46,924 nucleotides of DNA from Oligoflexia bacterium. GTDB taxonomy: Bacteria; Bdellovibrionota; UBA1018. The notes under the pieces are model-generated. The model saw nothing but the letters and a program-made list of their open reading frames with translations, was not told the origin of the DNA and made no database searches. A program made the translations under genes and the position numbers. The stretch lies in contig CAIUGE010000114.1 of the NCBI GenBank assembly GCA_903898645.1, positions 1 through 46,924 of the forward strand, read 5' to 3'. Below, in pieces: positions 33,143 through 42,634 of this stretch. Positions within the stretch are counted from its first letter, which is position 1; every line of letters begins with the position of its first letter.

Positions 33143-34386
33143 TATACTCTGGCTTGTGTTGAAGCAATGAGATGATTTCGAGTGAGTGATTTTAGATCAC
33201 TGAGGAGAAGCATGATGCAGGCTGCTATAAAGTACAGAGCGCCGCTCCACCAGAAGTGCTGGTACTTGAATATATGACACGTGCTGCTTATGATAAGGCC
33301 AATAAGCATAGAAAATCTTTGGAGGGATTCTAGAATGCTCCATGTGAGGGCTTGACTACGATCTTTTTTTGTCAGGAGTCCAAAAAAGAGAAGGAGAAAC
33401 CATGCTTCAAAATAGCCCATGAGGATACGTGTTGGGATAAAGAGGGCCATGTGGTTGAGCTTGCTTTGTAAAGCAGTAAGGCTTGCTAAAAGGAGGAGTG
33501 TCCAGACCATGGGCATGGTCTGCTTCTTCTTGTAAAGAGCATGTAGTTTTGGAGATCGTGCCCAGTGTCTCATGCTGAGAGCGCAACTAACAGTTGGGAT
33601 GGCGGCTAGAAGGATAGCTGTCCATGCCGGTGATTTTGGAAAAAGAGATTTCCAGATGCCTACGTCTGTGGCTCCAATAAAGAAGGCGATAGCGAACAGA
33701 AAGTAGAGTGCATAGGGGAAGATGTGCTGCTTATGCGAGAGAGGGCGAGGGAGTGTCTTTGGTAGGCAAAGGAGGCCTAGGGCTTGTGTGCCGATTATGA
33801 GGAAAGAGCTTGATAGTTTCCATAATGGTGCATGGCGGAGCATGAATATGCCCATGCTTATGAGAAAGCTGAGGGCCAAAGCAATCTTATGGAAGATTTC
33901 AAGCCGGACGAGGTGGGAGAGGGTGGGGTGAGCCGCTTGTAGCATAGGGAGGATGCCACCTAGGGTGACTTGGATAAGGAGCCCTGCAATATAGAGATAT
34001 TCGTTCTGAGTTTGGATCATCATGACTGAGCCAATAAGAAAACCTACCCATGCTCGCGCAATAAGGAGGCGTCTATGATGGGTGTTGTCATAGAAGGCGC
34101 CCCAGATAGGGAGCATGAGGCATGCGAGGAGTGTTGGTGCCGCGGTTGTGAGTAAAAAAGAGGTAAGGAGCTTGTACTCAGATGGCGTCAAGGTATTGAT
34201 GCCCATACTGAAGTACAGTTTTGTTTTGGCCGTCATTGTGGGAAGAAGGTCAAAAAAATGGCGAGATTGTTTTCGAAGTGCACCTGATGCAAATGGTGTA
34301 ATACCTGACATACTGAGAATAGTTAAAAAATAGCTTATCCTCGTGTAATAGAGTGCATTTTTGTTTATACTCAATCTATTAGACAT
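33142..34386 (-). CDS. MFS-like transporter (12 predicted helices)
   Basis: The 414-residue product is a polytopic membrane protein with about twelve hydrophobic helices in two sets of six, split by a basic cytoplasmic loop (ARSPKLHALYKKKQ). A loop after helix 2 (GAFYDNTHHRRLLIARA) resembles the G..D....R/K motif of the major facilitator superfamily. Substrate cannot be read from sequence. The gene lies convergent to actF and divergent from the exported kinase gene, with 55 bases between the two starts, so a shared regulatory region is possible. It is not a usual member of respiratory clusters. Confidence 0.75.
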   Translation of the reverse strand: MSNRLSINKNALYYTRISYFLTILSMSGITPFASGALRKQSRHFFDLLPTMTAKTKLYFSMGINTLTPSEYKLLTSFLLTTAAPTLLACLMLPIWGAFYDNTHHRRLLIARAWVGFLIGSVMMIQTQNEYLYIAGLLIQVTLGGILPMLQAAHPTLSHLVRLEIFHKIALALSFLISMGIFMLRHAPLWKLSSSFLIIGTQALGLLCLPKTLPRPLSHKQHIFPYALYFLFAIAFFIGATDVGIWKSLFPKSPAWTAILLAAIPTVSCALSMRHWARSPKLHALYKKKQTMPMVWTLLLLASLTALQSKLNHMALFIPTRILMGYFEAWFLLLFFGLLTKKDRSQALTWSILESLQRFSMLIGLIISSTCHIFKYQHFWWSGALYFIAACIMLLLSDLKSLTRNHLIASTQARV

Positions 34387-34441
34387 AGATCAAGGGTAGC
34401 TCTGTTATGGCTAGCCGCAAAGTAATTTTAAAGGGCGGTCT

Positions 34442-37400
34442 GTGATATTTGTTATTTTTTTTACTCTTGCTGCCTACGCTGCTGCGTACGAAAATTGCGA
34501 TGATGTACGGATACAAAAAGCGTCCGAGTCACGGGATGATGCGTATTATCGACAGGCATGTGACGAATATGCAAAGGCTGTGAGATTGATCCTTTCAGGC
34601 AGTCCGCGCTCTACTGTCGCGCATTTTCAAGATATCAAAGAATTAAACGATTTTTTTTATAAACTAAGAGTGATGGATCCGCAGGTGGAGGACTTTACGT
34701 ATGCAGAATACAACCGCATGCGAGAAGCGTATTTTTTGCAACTTCATGCGTATACTGAGAATCAGGACGAGCACGGGTACAAGGAAATAATTGCACACTA
34801 TAATGCATTTATAAAAAATGCTAATCATTTTGTTACGGTATTTAAAGATGCAGCAACCGTCATGTTTAATGCATGCAGAAAGGAATGTGGCGAACAGGCT
34901 TCTCAGTGTATTGCTTTAGATACAAGGTATTTCTTTATGAGTATAAGTAATAACAAAAAGGCGGCTGCTCGATGCTTGCAGACAAAGAAGATGCTCGATG
35001 CCTGCAGTGCTCGTTTGATATCATTGCAACAAGCTAGAACATTGACAGATGTGGCAACAGCTTTGGCGAATAAATCGATTGACGCAGCTATGCTGGAGCT
35101 TCATGCAGAGGAAAAAACAACAGCAGCGGCTCAAATGATACAGCGGCAGTGGAGGAGAGGTGTGGCAGTTGTGCAAGCGAAAAAGAAGGAGGAGGAAGCA
35201 GCGCTACACCAAAAGCGTATTGCTGAGGAAAAAACAGCAAAGGTAATAGCAGAAGCGAATGCGGCTAGGCTAGCAGCAGAGCGAGAGACAGAGCAGGAAA
35301 AACGTAGAGTAGAAGAGCAAGCGGTCGTTGCGAGACAACAAGCAGAGAAGCAAGAAGCAGAGAAGCAAGAAGCAGACAGCCTTAGGACGGAGCTCGGGCA
35401 TTTTGATAGTATTCGAAGTAATTTGTTAGAAGGCATTAAGCGCCAGAGTGAATATAGTCATTTAAAGACCGCTCATTTAGAAAAATTAAAGAGCATCAAG
35501 AAGGCGTTTATAAAGGCAATTCAAAAGCATTTTGATGAACAATCTGATGTTAATGATTTAGCTACATTAGTTCAGCGGCTTGTTGACCGGGAAACAGATG
35601 CTGAAGGTTTGTTGCGTGCGATAAACGCGTCCTTAGGTGAAGGTAGCAAGATTCCGATTACTGAGATCACTCTCGCTTCGGGTATTCGGCATTTTTCTGT
35701 TATGAATTCTTTTGGCTCGCTATTTGCTAAATATAGCAAGAATAATACTTTTGATACTGAATTCAGGAGTTCGTTAGCAGGGTTTCTTCGTGAGTATTTG
35801 CTTCATCCGGCCGACATTGATTTAGAGAAGGTACAGAAACATGCGTTAGAAGAGGTTTTAGGAAAAACTCTTGCTGCAAACATTAGCGTGAATTTTGAAA
35901 AAATTCATTTTGAAAATTTTACAAATATTAATAGTACAACTCAGGATGGCCTCAAGAGTGCGCTTTTGCAGGTGACGAAAACAAAAGACTTTCGAGCTCA
36001 AATGGCACATGCGTATTTAGAGTGTCAGAAGGGCAAGCTGAGTGACGATCTTGCGAATTGTACAGTAGATGGGAGTTACTTTTATTTTCATTGCACGCAG
36101 GACCCTGCTGATTTTTTTGTGATTCCAAGAAAAGTAGGTATTCATGAGCTTTATGTAGGAGAACAAGGGACATTTAAGGACCATTACTTGTCCTATGGCG
36201 CTGTAAATAATCAGGATAGTCCTGAGCTATTGCGAATCATAAGAAAAGAGTCGCCATCATCTGCATGTGCACAATACAGCGGCGGTATAAAAGAGGGGCA
36301 GATCATGAAGGTGGGGAGTGATCTTGTCGAGCGAAATATTGAGCAAGAAATTTATCGGGATCCTTTATGGCAAATAGGGGATATGCCTGGTTCAGAAAGC
36401 GGCGTATCGTGGAAATTTCTTTGCAAGGACGGAGTCTTTGGCCCTTCGTTTATAAGTACTTTGAGTCGTGTAAAATATGCTGGGACAGTCTTGAGTCGAC
36501 ATGCGAAAAAAATAAAAAAACAGCCAACTGATGAATTAATTAAAGACATTCCTGGTTGCTTTGTTAGGTTATTTAGTCAGGTTTCACAACTCCATAGAAA
36601 AGGATTTTTGCATAGAGATATTAAGTTACAAAATGTGTTATTTAACGAAGCCGTGACATCTTCTATGGTAGATGAGTGCAACCTTATAGATTTTGGAGCT
36701 TCGGTTCGTTTTGTTGATGGGCGTATTGAATCGCCTGGATTTAATGCAACGCCAGACTATGTTCCGTTTGTGGCAGATACTTTAATGATTAACGCATTGA
36801 GAGCGTATCAAGAAGCGTGGATTAGAAAAGAGCGACCAAAGATGGGTGAATTTTTGGGTAAATATGTTTCCGAGCATCCTGAAGAGCAACGAGTTAAAGT
36901 GGGGCATTCGCTTGAAAAAAATGACTTTAATAATAATGTAGAAAGAATTTTTAGTCGGAGCTTGGATTATTTTCAGCTCAGTCAACTTCTGTTGCGATTG
37001 GTCGACACACCAAAAGATTCTAAAAAAATTAATGTTTCTGAGAGTCTTGAGGGTTTTGTTGAGAAGCTTAAGAATTCGTCAGGTGTCCCTGCGGCTACAA
37101 TAGAAGGATTCTTCACCTCGCTGAGTCTCAGAGTGCAACCGAAAGACATACAGCTCATGAAATATGCGCAAACAGTTTTCGTTGCGACGGGTCCTCGGGG
37201 AAAGGAGGCTCAGCAAGTAATGGATTACGCATTTTATTTTGGTGCGACGGGTCCTAGGCTTACCGGAACACGAGCTGAACCTACACCAGCGATTCAGCTG
37301 ATCGGTAATGCTCTTGTTGACGAAAGAATTAAAGTAGCATGTCAAGATAAATATGCTGGATGCGAGAACTTGAAGGTTACAGATAAAGGTGACGATAAGT

Positions 37401-37786
37401 ACTTTATATATGGAAAAATTGCGAGTATTCGCTACGCTGCAATTTCAAGAATACGTCGCGATCAGCCTGTGCAGAATTTAGGGGATTATGATGCTTATAT
37501 TAAAAAATTAGAGTCTGAAGATCCTCAGAATAAATGGCTGCCTGATCTTAAGTACTGTCGTAAGCATGTGATGCAAGCGATAGAGGCGAATTCTATAGCT
37601 AGAAGCTTTATCTTGGATGTTATGTTTTTTCACCCGGATCCGGCTGTGCGTGGCGCTTGTTTGCGGGGGTCTGCGAATCAAGCAGTGCTGAATATTTTGA
37701 ATCAAAACAGTTTTGTTGAACTGCCATCCGTAGCTCTTCCGTCAGTGGCCGGAAAAAAAGCTACCACAGGCCCAAAAGGAAAATAA
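34442..37786 (+). CDS. exported protein-kinase-like protein with IQ-like motif and coiled coil, 1114 aa
   Basis: The start is GTG 34442 with AAAGGGCGG before it. A hydrophobic signal (IFVIFFTLAAYAAA) is followed by a Cys-containing helical region (about 18-200). Next come an IQ-like motif AAAQMIQRQWRRG (228-240) and a charged coiled coil (245-312) with EKQEA repeats. A kinase-like lobe spans about 565-860: LHRDIKLQN at 723-731 with catalytic D726 and K728, and LIDFG at 748-752. An N-lobe lysine is not certain; NIEQEIYRD may be the C-helix. The C-terminal 250 residues carry two ATGPR motifs and end TTGPKGK. A kinase with an export signal points to action outside the cytosol, perhaps in a host or prey cell. 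It overlaps the convergent ctaB by 26 bases. Confidence 0.8.
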   Translation: MIFVIFFTLAAYAAAYENCDDVRIQKASESRDDAYYRQACDEYAKAVRLILSGSPRSTVAHFQDIKELNDFFYKLRVMDPQVEDFTYAEYNRMREAYFLQLHAYTENQDEHGYKEIIAHYNAFIKNANHFVTVFKDAATVMFNACRKECGEQASQCIALDTRYFFMSISNNKKAAARCLQTKKMLDACSARLISLQQARTLTDVATALANKSIDAAMLELHAEEKTTAAAQMIQRQWRRGVAVVQAKKKEEEAALHQKRIAEEKTAKVIAEANAARLAAERETEQEKRRVEEQAVVARQQAEKQEAEKQEADSLRTELGHFDSIRSNLLEGIKRQSEYSHLKTAHLEKLKSIKKAFIKAIQKHFDEQSDVNDLATLVQRLVDRETDAEGLLRAINASLGEGSKIPITEITLASGIRHFSVMNSFGSLFAKYSKNNTFDTEFRSSLAGFLREYLLHPADIDLEKVQKHALEEVLGKTLAANISVNFEKIHFENFTNINSTTQDGLKSALLQVTKTKDFRAQMAHAYLECQKGKLSDDLANCTVDGSYFYFHCTQDPADFFVIPRKVGIHELYVGEQGTFKDHYLSYGAVNNQDSPELLRIIRKESPSSACAQYSGGIKEGQIMKVGSDLVERNIEQEIYRDPLWQIGDMPGSESGVSWKFLCKDGVFGPSFISTLSRVKYAGTVLSRHAKKIKKQPTDELIKDIPGCFVRLFSQVSQLHRKGFLHRDIKLQNVLFNEAVTSSMVDECNLIDFGASVRFVDGRIESPGFNATPDYVPFVADTLMINALRAYQEAWIRKERPKMGEFLGKYVSEHPEEQRVKVGHSLEKNDFNNNVERIFSRSLDYFQLSQLLLRLVDTPKDSKKINVSESLEGFVEKLKNSSGVPAATIEGFFTSLSLRVQPKDIQLMKYAQTVFVATGPRGKEAQQVMDYAFYFGATGPRLTGTRAEPTPAIQLIGNALVDERIKVACQDKYAGCENLKVTDKGDDKYFIYGKIASIRYAAISRIRRDQPVQNLGDYDAYIKKLESEDPQNKWLPDLKYCRKHVMQAIEANSIARSFILDVMFFHPDPAVRGACLRGSANQAVLNILNQNSFVELPSVALPSVAGKKATTGPKGK

Positions 37787-38615
37787 TTAAGCTCACATTC
37801 ACCCACATAAAAAACCTTATCCACTTGCCGCCGCGCCAGTACCGTATGAGTTCCACGAGTAGAATGAGGTCCATGGGGATCGCTAGGTAGAGTTTGCTAC
37901 CGGGGATAAAGAGTGGGGCCATGAGTGCAAGGCTCATATAGCACAGTGCCCAGATGGCAATTTGCCTGATGGTGCGTTTTGGGCCATAGCTGACAGGGAG
38001 GGTGGGAATTCCTCCAAGAGCATAGTCCTTGGAGTAATGGAGAGCGAGGACCCAGAAGTGAGGCATTTGCCAGAAAAAGAGAATGAGGAAAAGGTAGATT
38101 GCGCCTGGTAGAAAAAGGGAATGGATATGCAGGGGCTGGTAGGCGCGTGCAGCAAGGTACCCAATGTAGATAGGAATAGCTCCTGGGATAGCGCCGGGTA
38201 CGGCAGCATGAGCAAAATGTGCCTTCCACCAGAGCGTATAGAAGCCATTGTAGAGGATGACTGCAGTGAGGCCTAGGCCAAGGAGGAGGGGGTCAATGGC
38301 TGCGAGTGCTAGGAGGCCAAAAATGATGGTGAAGACGCTGAATGCTATGGCTGCAAATAAGCTGATACGGCCAGAGGGAAGAGGGCGTTTGGCTGTGCGG
38401 GGCATAAGAGCGTCACGGTTTATTTCTTGGATTTGATTGAGCGCTGATGCACCGCAGCTGAGCAGAAGAAGGCCTATGAGGGTGAGAAGTAGGCGAGGGA
38501 TGTGGATAGATTGATCGAGGGGTTTTCCAATAAGGAATCCTGCAAAGACGCTGATCAAGACGAGGGTGACAATGCCTGATTTGGAGAGTTCGCGGATAAT
38601 GCGGAGGGTATACAT
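37761..38615 (-). CDS. ctaB: protohaem IX farnesyltransferase (haem O synthase)
   Basis: This UbiA-family membrane enzyme attaches a farnesyl group to haem b to give haem O, the precursor of haem A for the caa3 oxidase. The 284-residue protein (from ATG 38615) has about nine helices. It shows the first Asp-rich motif region ALNQIQEINRDALMPRTAKR, which in this family reads N-x3-D-x2-D, and the typical KDYALGGIPTLPV. It is divergent from sco and coxB, and its 3' end runs 26 bases into the convergent kinase gene. The gene for haem A synthase (ctaA) is not in the window. Confidence 0.94.
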   Translation of the reverse strand: MYTLRIIRELSKSGIVTLVLISVFAGFLIGKPLDQSIHIPRLLLTLIGLLLLSCGASALNQIQEINRDALMPRTAKRPLPSGRISLFAAIAFSVFTIIFGLLALAAIDPLLLGLGLTAVILYNGFYTLWWKAHFAHAAVPGAIPGAIPIYIGYLAARAYQPLHIHSLFLPGAIYLFLILFFWQMPHFWVLALHYSKDYALGGIPTLPVSYGPKRTIRQIAIWALCYMSLALMAPLFIPGSKLYLAIPMDLILLVELIRYWRGGKWIRFFMWVNVSLIIFLLGLW

Positions 38616-38671
38616 CGGCGGAACATAGCACAAATGATTGAGGTGGGCGAGCTGGCGTGGTAGGTGGAGGA

Positions 38672-39448
38672 ATGCGCTTGTTGCTTTTATTGGGATGCTG
38701 CTTTGCTACAACACTACCGCCAGCTCTTGAAGGTGTGAGTATTCATGAAAAACTGGGTGCGCAGGTCGATGGGAATTTGAGTTTCTATAATGAGCAGGGG
38801 AAGAGCGTGCTGTTGCGGGATGTTATTACGCGACCAGTCATTCTCGTACTTGTGTACTATGAGTGCCCTCATTTATGTACCTTTGTGCTCAATGGCCTGA
38901 TCGAGGGACTTAAGGGAGTGCAGGAGGATGTGGAGCTTGTTGTGATTAGTATTGATCCAAGGGAGGCAGCAGCTGTGAGGGCTGGGTCTGATCTAGCGCA
39001 AAAGAAAAAAGACAGTTATGCTGTGGCATATGGGCGAGCACATGCTGGTTGGCATTTTTTTACAGGGGAAGAGCGGGCAGTGAGAAAACTTGCTGATGCC
39101 ATTGGATTTGCATACCGTTATGATGAGAAAGATATGCAGTATGCGCATGGTGCGGGTTTATTTTTTCTTGGACCATCAGGTATACTAAAACGGTTTTTAC
39201 CAGGTGTATCCTTTGCTTCAAGGGATATACGCTTAGCGTTAGCTGAAGCTGCTGGAAGTGGGCACAGTTCGTCGCTTGTGCAACAGATGCAGCTTTTTTG
39301 CTACCGTTATGATCCAAAAGCGCGTACCTATTCAGTAGCTTTGATGCGACTGATGCGTGTTGCGGTTTTAGTGACAGTCGGTCTTGTTGGGACGTATCTT
39401 GGGCTTTTTTGGAGTGGTCGACGAAGGAAAGGGAGCCGATGGGTATAA
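38672..39448 (+). CDS. SCO1/SenC copper chaperone for cytochrome oxidase
   Basis: SCO proteins deliver copper to the CuA site of oxidase subunit II or reduce its cysteines. The 258-residue protein has a signal segment and a thioredoxin-like fold. It has the CxxxC copper site in YYECPHLCTF and the third ligand His in QYAHGAGLFF. It also has a C-terminal membrane helix (VAVLVTVGLVGTYLGLFW), less common than the N-terminal anchor. GGTGGAGGA precedes the ATG at 38672. It overlaps the coxB start by ten bases, so the copper chaperone is co-translated with its target. Confidence 0.93.
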   Translation: MRLLLLLGCCFATTLPPALEGVSIHEKLGAQVDGNLSFYNEQGKSVLLRDVITRPVILVLVYYECPHLCTFVLNGLIEGLKGVQEDVELVVISIDPREAAAVRAGSDLAQKKKDSYAVAYGRAHAGWHFFTGEERAVRKLADAIGFAYRYDEKDMQYAHGAGLFFLGPSGILKRFLPGVSFASRDIRLALAEAAGSGHSSSLVQQMQLFCYRYDPKARTYSVALMRLMRVAVLVTVGLVGTYLGLFWSGRRRKGSRWV

Positions 39449-40383
39449 TAAAGCAGGCTTTTATGTTGCCTCTGCAGGGGACAGCTGTTGCTGGGCGGTG
39501 GGACAGTTTATTTTTATTTATGCTTTGGCTTGCTGCCATTATGTTTGTGCTGGTTGTGGGATCTATGCTGGCTTTTGTCTGGAAATATCGACATAAGGCG
39601 TCAGACCGTACGACATACATTACTGGGAGTCATGTGCTTGAGGCAATCTGGATTATCGTACCAACGGTGATGCTTTTGGGTATCTTTGTGTGGGGGTACA
39701 GTGTTTATCGGGGTATGACTCAGGCGCCACGTGATGCAGTGGAGATTAGGGTTTTGGGTAAGCAGTGGGTGTGGTCATTTCAGTATGACAACGGGAGGAC
39801 GAGTATTGGTGAGATTTATGTGCCGGTGCATAGGCCGACCAAGCTCATTATGACCTCGGAAGATGTGCTGCATAGTTTTTTCATACCAAATTTTCGTGTT
39901 AAACAGGACGTTGTGCCGGGCATGTATTCCTCAGTATGGTTTAAGCCAACAGTGATTGGGACGCATCAGGTTTTTTGTGCAGAATACTGCGGGACGTCAC
40001 ATTCTGGCATGCTCGCTAAGATCCATGTTCTCTCCGAAGCGGATTGGGAAGATTGGAATGAAGGGAAATCGCCAAAAGCTTTTGGTGATTCGCTTGTTGA
40101 GCAGGGGAGAAAGCTTCATGAGACAAAAGGCTGTGTGACGTGTCATACGGCGGATGGTACAGCGAAGTTAGGTCCATCTCATAAGGGGCTTTTTGGGAGT
40201 AAGGTAGAGCTCGAGGATGGGACGTTTGTGATTGCAGATGAGAATTATATACGTGGCAAGATAGAGAACCCTCGGGGTTCAACGAAGCGTGGTTTTACTC
40301 AGATGATGCCCACCTTTCAAGGGTTAGTCACTGAAACTGAGATGAATGCGCTTATTGCGTACGTCAAGAGCTTGGCACATTGA
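39439..40383 (+). CDS. coxB: cytochrome c oxidase subunit II with fused cytochrome c (caa3 type)
   Basis: CoxB takes electrons from cytochrome c. The 314-residue protein has two membrane helices (about 25-48 and 66-90) and the CuA cupredoxin domain with H145, C180, C184, H188 and M191. A C-terminal cytochrome c domain has CVTCH at 232-236 and axial Met probably in FTQMMPTF. That fused haem defines the caa3 class. The ATG at 39439 has AAAGGGAG upstream and overlaps the end of sco. The GWG..V.RGMTQ stretch follows the second helix. Confidence 0.95.
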   Translation: MGIIKQAFMLPLQGTAVAGRWDSLFLFMLWLAAIMFVLVVGSMLAFVWKYRHKASDRTTYITGSHVLEAIWIIVPTVMLLGIFVWGYSVYRGMTQAPRDAVEIRVLGKQWVWSFQYDNGRTSIGEIYVPVHRPTKLIMTSEDVLHSFFIPNFRVKQDVVPGMYSSVWFKPTVIGTHQVFCAEYCGTSHSGMLAKIHVLSEADWEDWNEGKSPKAFGDSLVEQGRKLHETKGCVTCHTADGTAKLGPSHKGLFGSKVELEDGTFVIADENYIRGKIENPRGSTKRGFTQMMPTFQGLVTETEMNALIAYVKSLAH

Positions 40384-40396
40384 GGGAGAGAATAAT

Positions 40397-41992
40397 ATGT
40401 CGAATTATTTAGCAGCAAAAGGACTTCGGTCGTGGCTGACGACACTGGATCATAAGCGTATAGGGCTTATGTATCTCTTTTCTATCTTTGTATTCTTCCT
40501 GCTTGGGGGTATTTTTGCACTTATCCTTCGGCTTCATCTTTTTGGGTGGGGGAAGGATCTTTTGAGCGCTGATATGTATAATCAATTTTTTACATTCCAT
40601 GGCGCTATTATGATTTTTTTAGTGATTATACCTGGAATTCCAGGCGCTTTAGGGAATTTTATTTTGCCGATTATGCTTGGGGCTAAGGATGTCGCTTTCC
40701 CTAGATTGAATTTGGCATCTTATTATATATTTATGGTGGGGGCGATTTTCGCGGCTTCAGCGCTTTTTTTGCGGGGGGCGGACGGGGGGTGGACGTTTTA
40801 CACGCCATACTCAATTAGGACGAACACAACGGTACTTTTGGTGTTGACAGGTGCTTTGATTGCAGGTTTTTCGTCGATTTTGACAGCTTTGAATTTTATT
40901 ATCAGTATCCATAAGCTTCGTGCGCCTGGCATGACGTGGGATCGTTTGCCGCTTTTTCTCTGGGCTTTATATGCAACGAGCATTATTCAGATTCTGGCAA
41001 CGCCCGTGCTTGCGATCACTTTGGTACTTTTGATAGCAGAGCGGGTTTTGCAGATTGGAATTTTTGATCCAAAGCTGGGAGGAGATCCTATTTTATTCCA
41101 GCACTTTTTTTGGTTTTACTCGCATCCAGCAGTGTACATTATGATTTTGCCTGCTATGGGGGTGATATCTGAGGTGATTCCGGTATTTTCAAGAAAGCCT
41201 ATTTTTGGCTACAAGGCCATTGCGTATTCATCTTTTGGAATTGCGCTGATAGCTTTTATTGTGTGGGGACACCATATGGTGGTGAGTGGGCAATCAGAGC
41301 TTGCAAACTTCCTTTTTTCCCTCCTTACTATGTTTGTAGCAGTACCAACTGGGATTAAGGTTTTTAGTTGGGTTGGAACTATGTACCGTGGTTCGATCCA
41401 TCTCTATGCGCCGATGCTCTATGCATTGGGGTTTTTGGAGCTTTTCACTATTGGTGGTTTGACCGGTATCTTTTTGGCAACACTTGCCATTGATGTCCAT
41501 ATGACTGACACCTACTTTGTGGTTGCGCATTTTCACTATGTGATGGTGGGTGGTACTATTATGGGGCTGCTGGCGGGTGTGCACTACTGGTTTCCTAAGA
41601 TGACAGGAAGACTTTATAGTGAACGAGATGCTGCTATTTCGTTTTGGAGCATTTTAATTGGTTTTAATGTTACTTTTTTTCCGCAGTTTATCCTGGGTGC
41701 GCAGGGGATGCCGCGACGGTATTGGCATTATTTACCTGAGTACACTATGCTGAACCGAGTTTCGACGGTTGGGTCTTGGTTTATTGGGTTTGGGTTTTTG
41801 TATTTGATGATCTATATGTGGAAGGCAGTTCGATATGGCAAGGCTTCTGGGTCGAATCCTTGGAGTGCTTTAACACTTGAATGGCAGACGAGTTCACCTC
41901 CGCCGACAGAAAATTTCGAAATAGATCCTGTTGTTACGGATTGGCCATATGCCTATGCGCCTGATAACGTCCATATGGCAGTGAATAAGTAG
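40397..41992 (+). CDS. coxA: cytochrome c oxidase subunit I (haem-copper catalytic subunit)
   Basis: CoxA reduces oxygen to water and pumps protons. The 531-residue protein shows the canonical low-spin haem His in [14 protein letters not shown] and the CuB ligands in [12 protein letters not shown] and WGHHMVVSG. It also has the haem a3/low-spin pair region [40 protein letters not shown] belongs to helix VI and the following loop. The Tyr cross-linked to His in A-type enzymes is sought in SHPAVY, consistent with type A. GGGAGAG precedes the ATG at 40397; it is 13 bases after coxB. Confidence 0.97.
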   Translation: MSNYLAAKGLRSWLTTLDHKRIGLMYLFSIFVFFLLGGIFALILRLHLFGWGKDLLSADMYNQFFTFHGAIMIFLVIIPGIPGALGNFILPIMLGAKDVAFPRLNLASYYIFMVGAIFAASALFLRGADGGWTFYTPYSIRTNTTVLLVLTGALIAGFSSILTALNFIISIHKLRAPGMTWDRLPLFLWALYATSIIQILATPVLAITLVLLIAERVLQIGIFDPKLGGDPILFQHFFWFYSHPAVYIMILPAMGVISEVIPVFSRKPIFGYKAIAYSSFGIALIAFIVWGHHMVVSGQSELANFLFSLLTMFVAVPTGIKVFSWVGTMYRGSIHLYAPMLYALGFLELFTIGGLTGIFLATLAIDVHMTDTYFVVAHFHYVMVGGTIMGLLAGVHYWFPKMTGRLYSERDAAISFWSILIGFNVTFFPQFILGAQGMPRRYWHYLPEYTMLNRVSTVGSWFIGFGFLYLMIYMWKAVRYGKASGSNPWSALTLEWQTSSPPPTENFEIDPVVTDWPYAYAPDNVHMAVNK

Positions 41993-42004
41993 GAGGGGTT
42001 CTTT

Positions 42005-42631
42005 ATGCGTCATCATGCACATCATTTTGCAAGTGCTGAAGCGGAGTTTGAGGCATCGAAGCAGGGCATGTGGGTATTCCTTGTCACTGAAGTTTTGATG
42101 TTTGGGGGCTTACTTGTGGGCTACGGGATATTTCGGAATCTATATCCCGAGGCATTTCATGAAGCCCATAAGCATTTAGCGGTGTCACTGGGGGCCATCA
42201 ATACAGTGTTTTTAATCTCAAGCAGCGTGACCATGGCGCTTGCTGTTACATACACGCAGATGGGTAAAAGAGTAGCTGCGAGTTGTTCGTTGATTGGGAC
42301 ACTTACATTGGCTTTTTCTTTCCTTTGCGTCAAGTATGTGGAGTATAGCCACAAATTTCATGATGGGCTCTTGCCTGCGGGGTATTTTACGAATACGGAG
42401 CTCAAGCTGCCTGAGGCGCCGCTTTTCTTCTCTCTTTACTTTATGACCACGGGACTTCATATGCTTCATGTGCTGATAGGTATGGGTCTTTTGATATGGA
42501 TTTTACGCCGGACATGGAGTGGGGAGCTTTCTTCGGGCTATTGTACGCCAACAGAGTTGGTTGGGTTTTACTGGCATTTTGTTGATTTGGTTTGGATCTT
42601 CTTATTTCCTCTTCTTTACTTAGTGGGGTAA
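42005..42631 (+). CDS. coxC: cytochrome c oxidase subunit III
   Basis: CoxC (208 aa) is a polytopic subunit with five helices. It has the family motifs KQGMWVFLVTEVLMFGGLL near the start, MTTGLHMLHVLIGMGLL, and VGFYWHFVDLVWIFLFPLLYL at the end. It stabilises proton uptake into subunit I. AGGAGG at the end of coxA provides the ribosome site. It is 12 bases after coxA and three before the next gene. Confidence 0.95.
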   Translation: MRHHAHHFASAEAEFEASKQGMWVFLVTEVLMFGGLLVGYGIFRNLYPEAFHEAHKHLAVSLGAINTVFLISSSVTMALAVTYTQMGKRVAASCSLIGTLTLAFSFLCVKYVEYSHKFHDGLLPAGYFTNTELKLPEAPLFFSLYFMTTGLHMLHVLIGMGLLIWILRRTWSGELSSGYCTPTELVGFYWHFVDLVWIFLFPLLYLVG

Positions 42632-42634
42632 CAT

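Noticed and set aside
35341-35378. Tandem repeat in the exported kinase gene, considered as a CRISPR-like or phase-variation tract
   Set aside because: It is two copies of a 15-base unit coding EKQEA in a coiled coil, in frame and without spacers.
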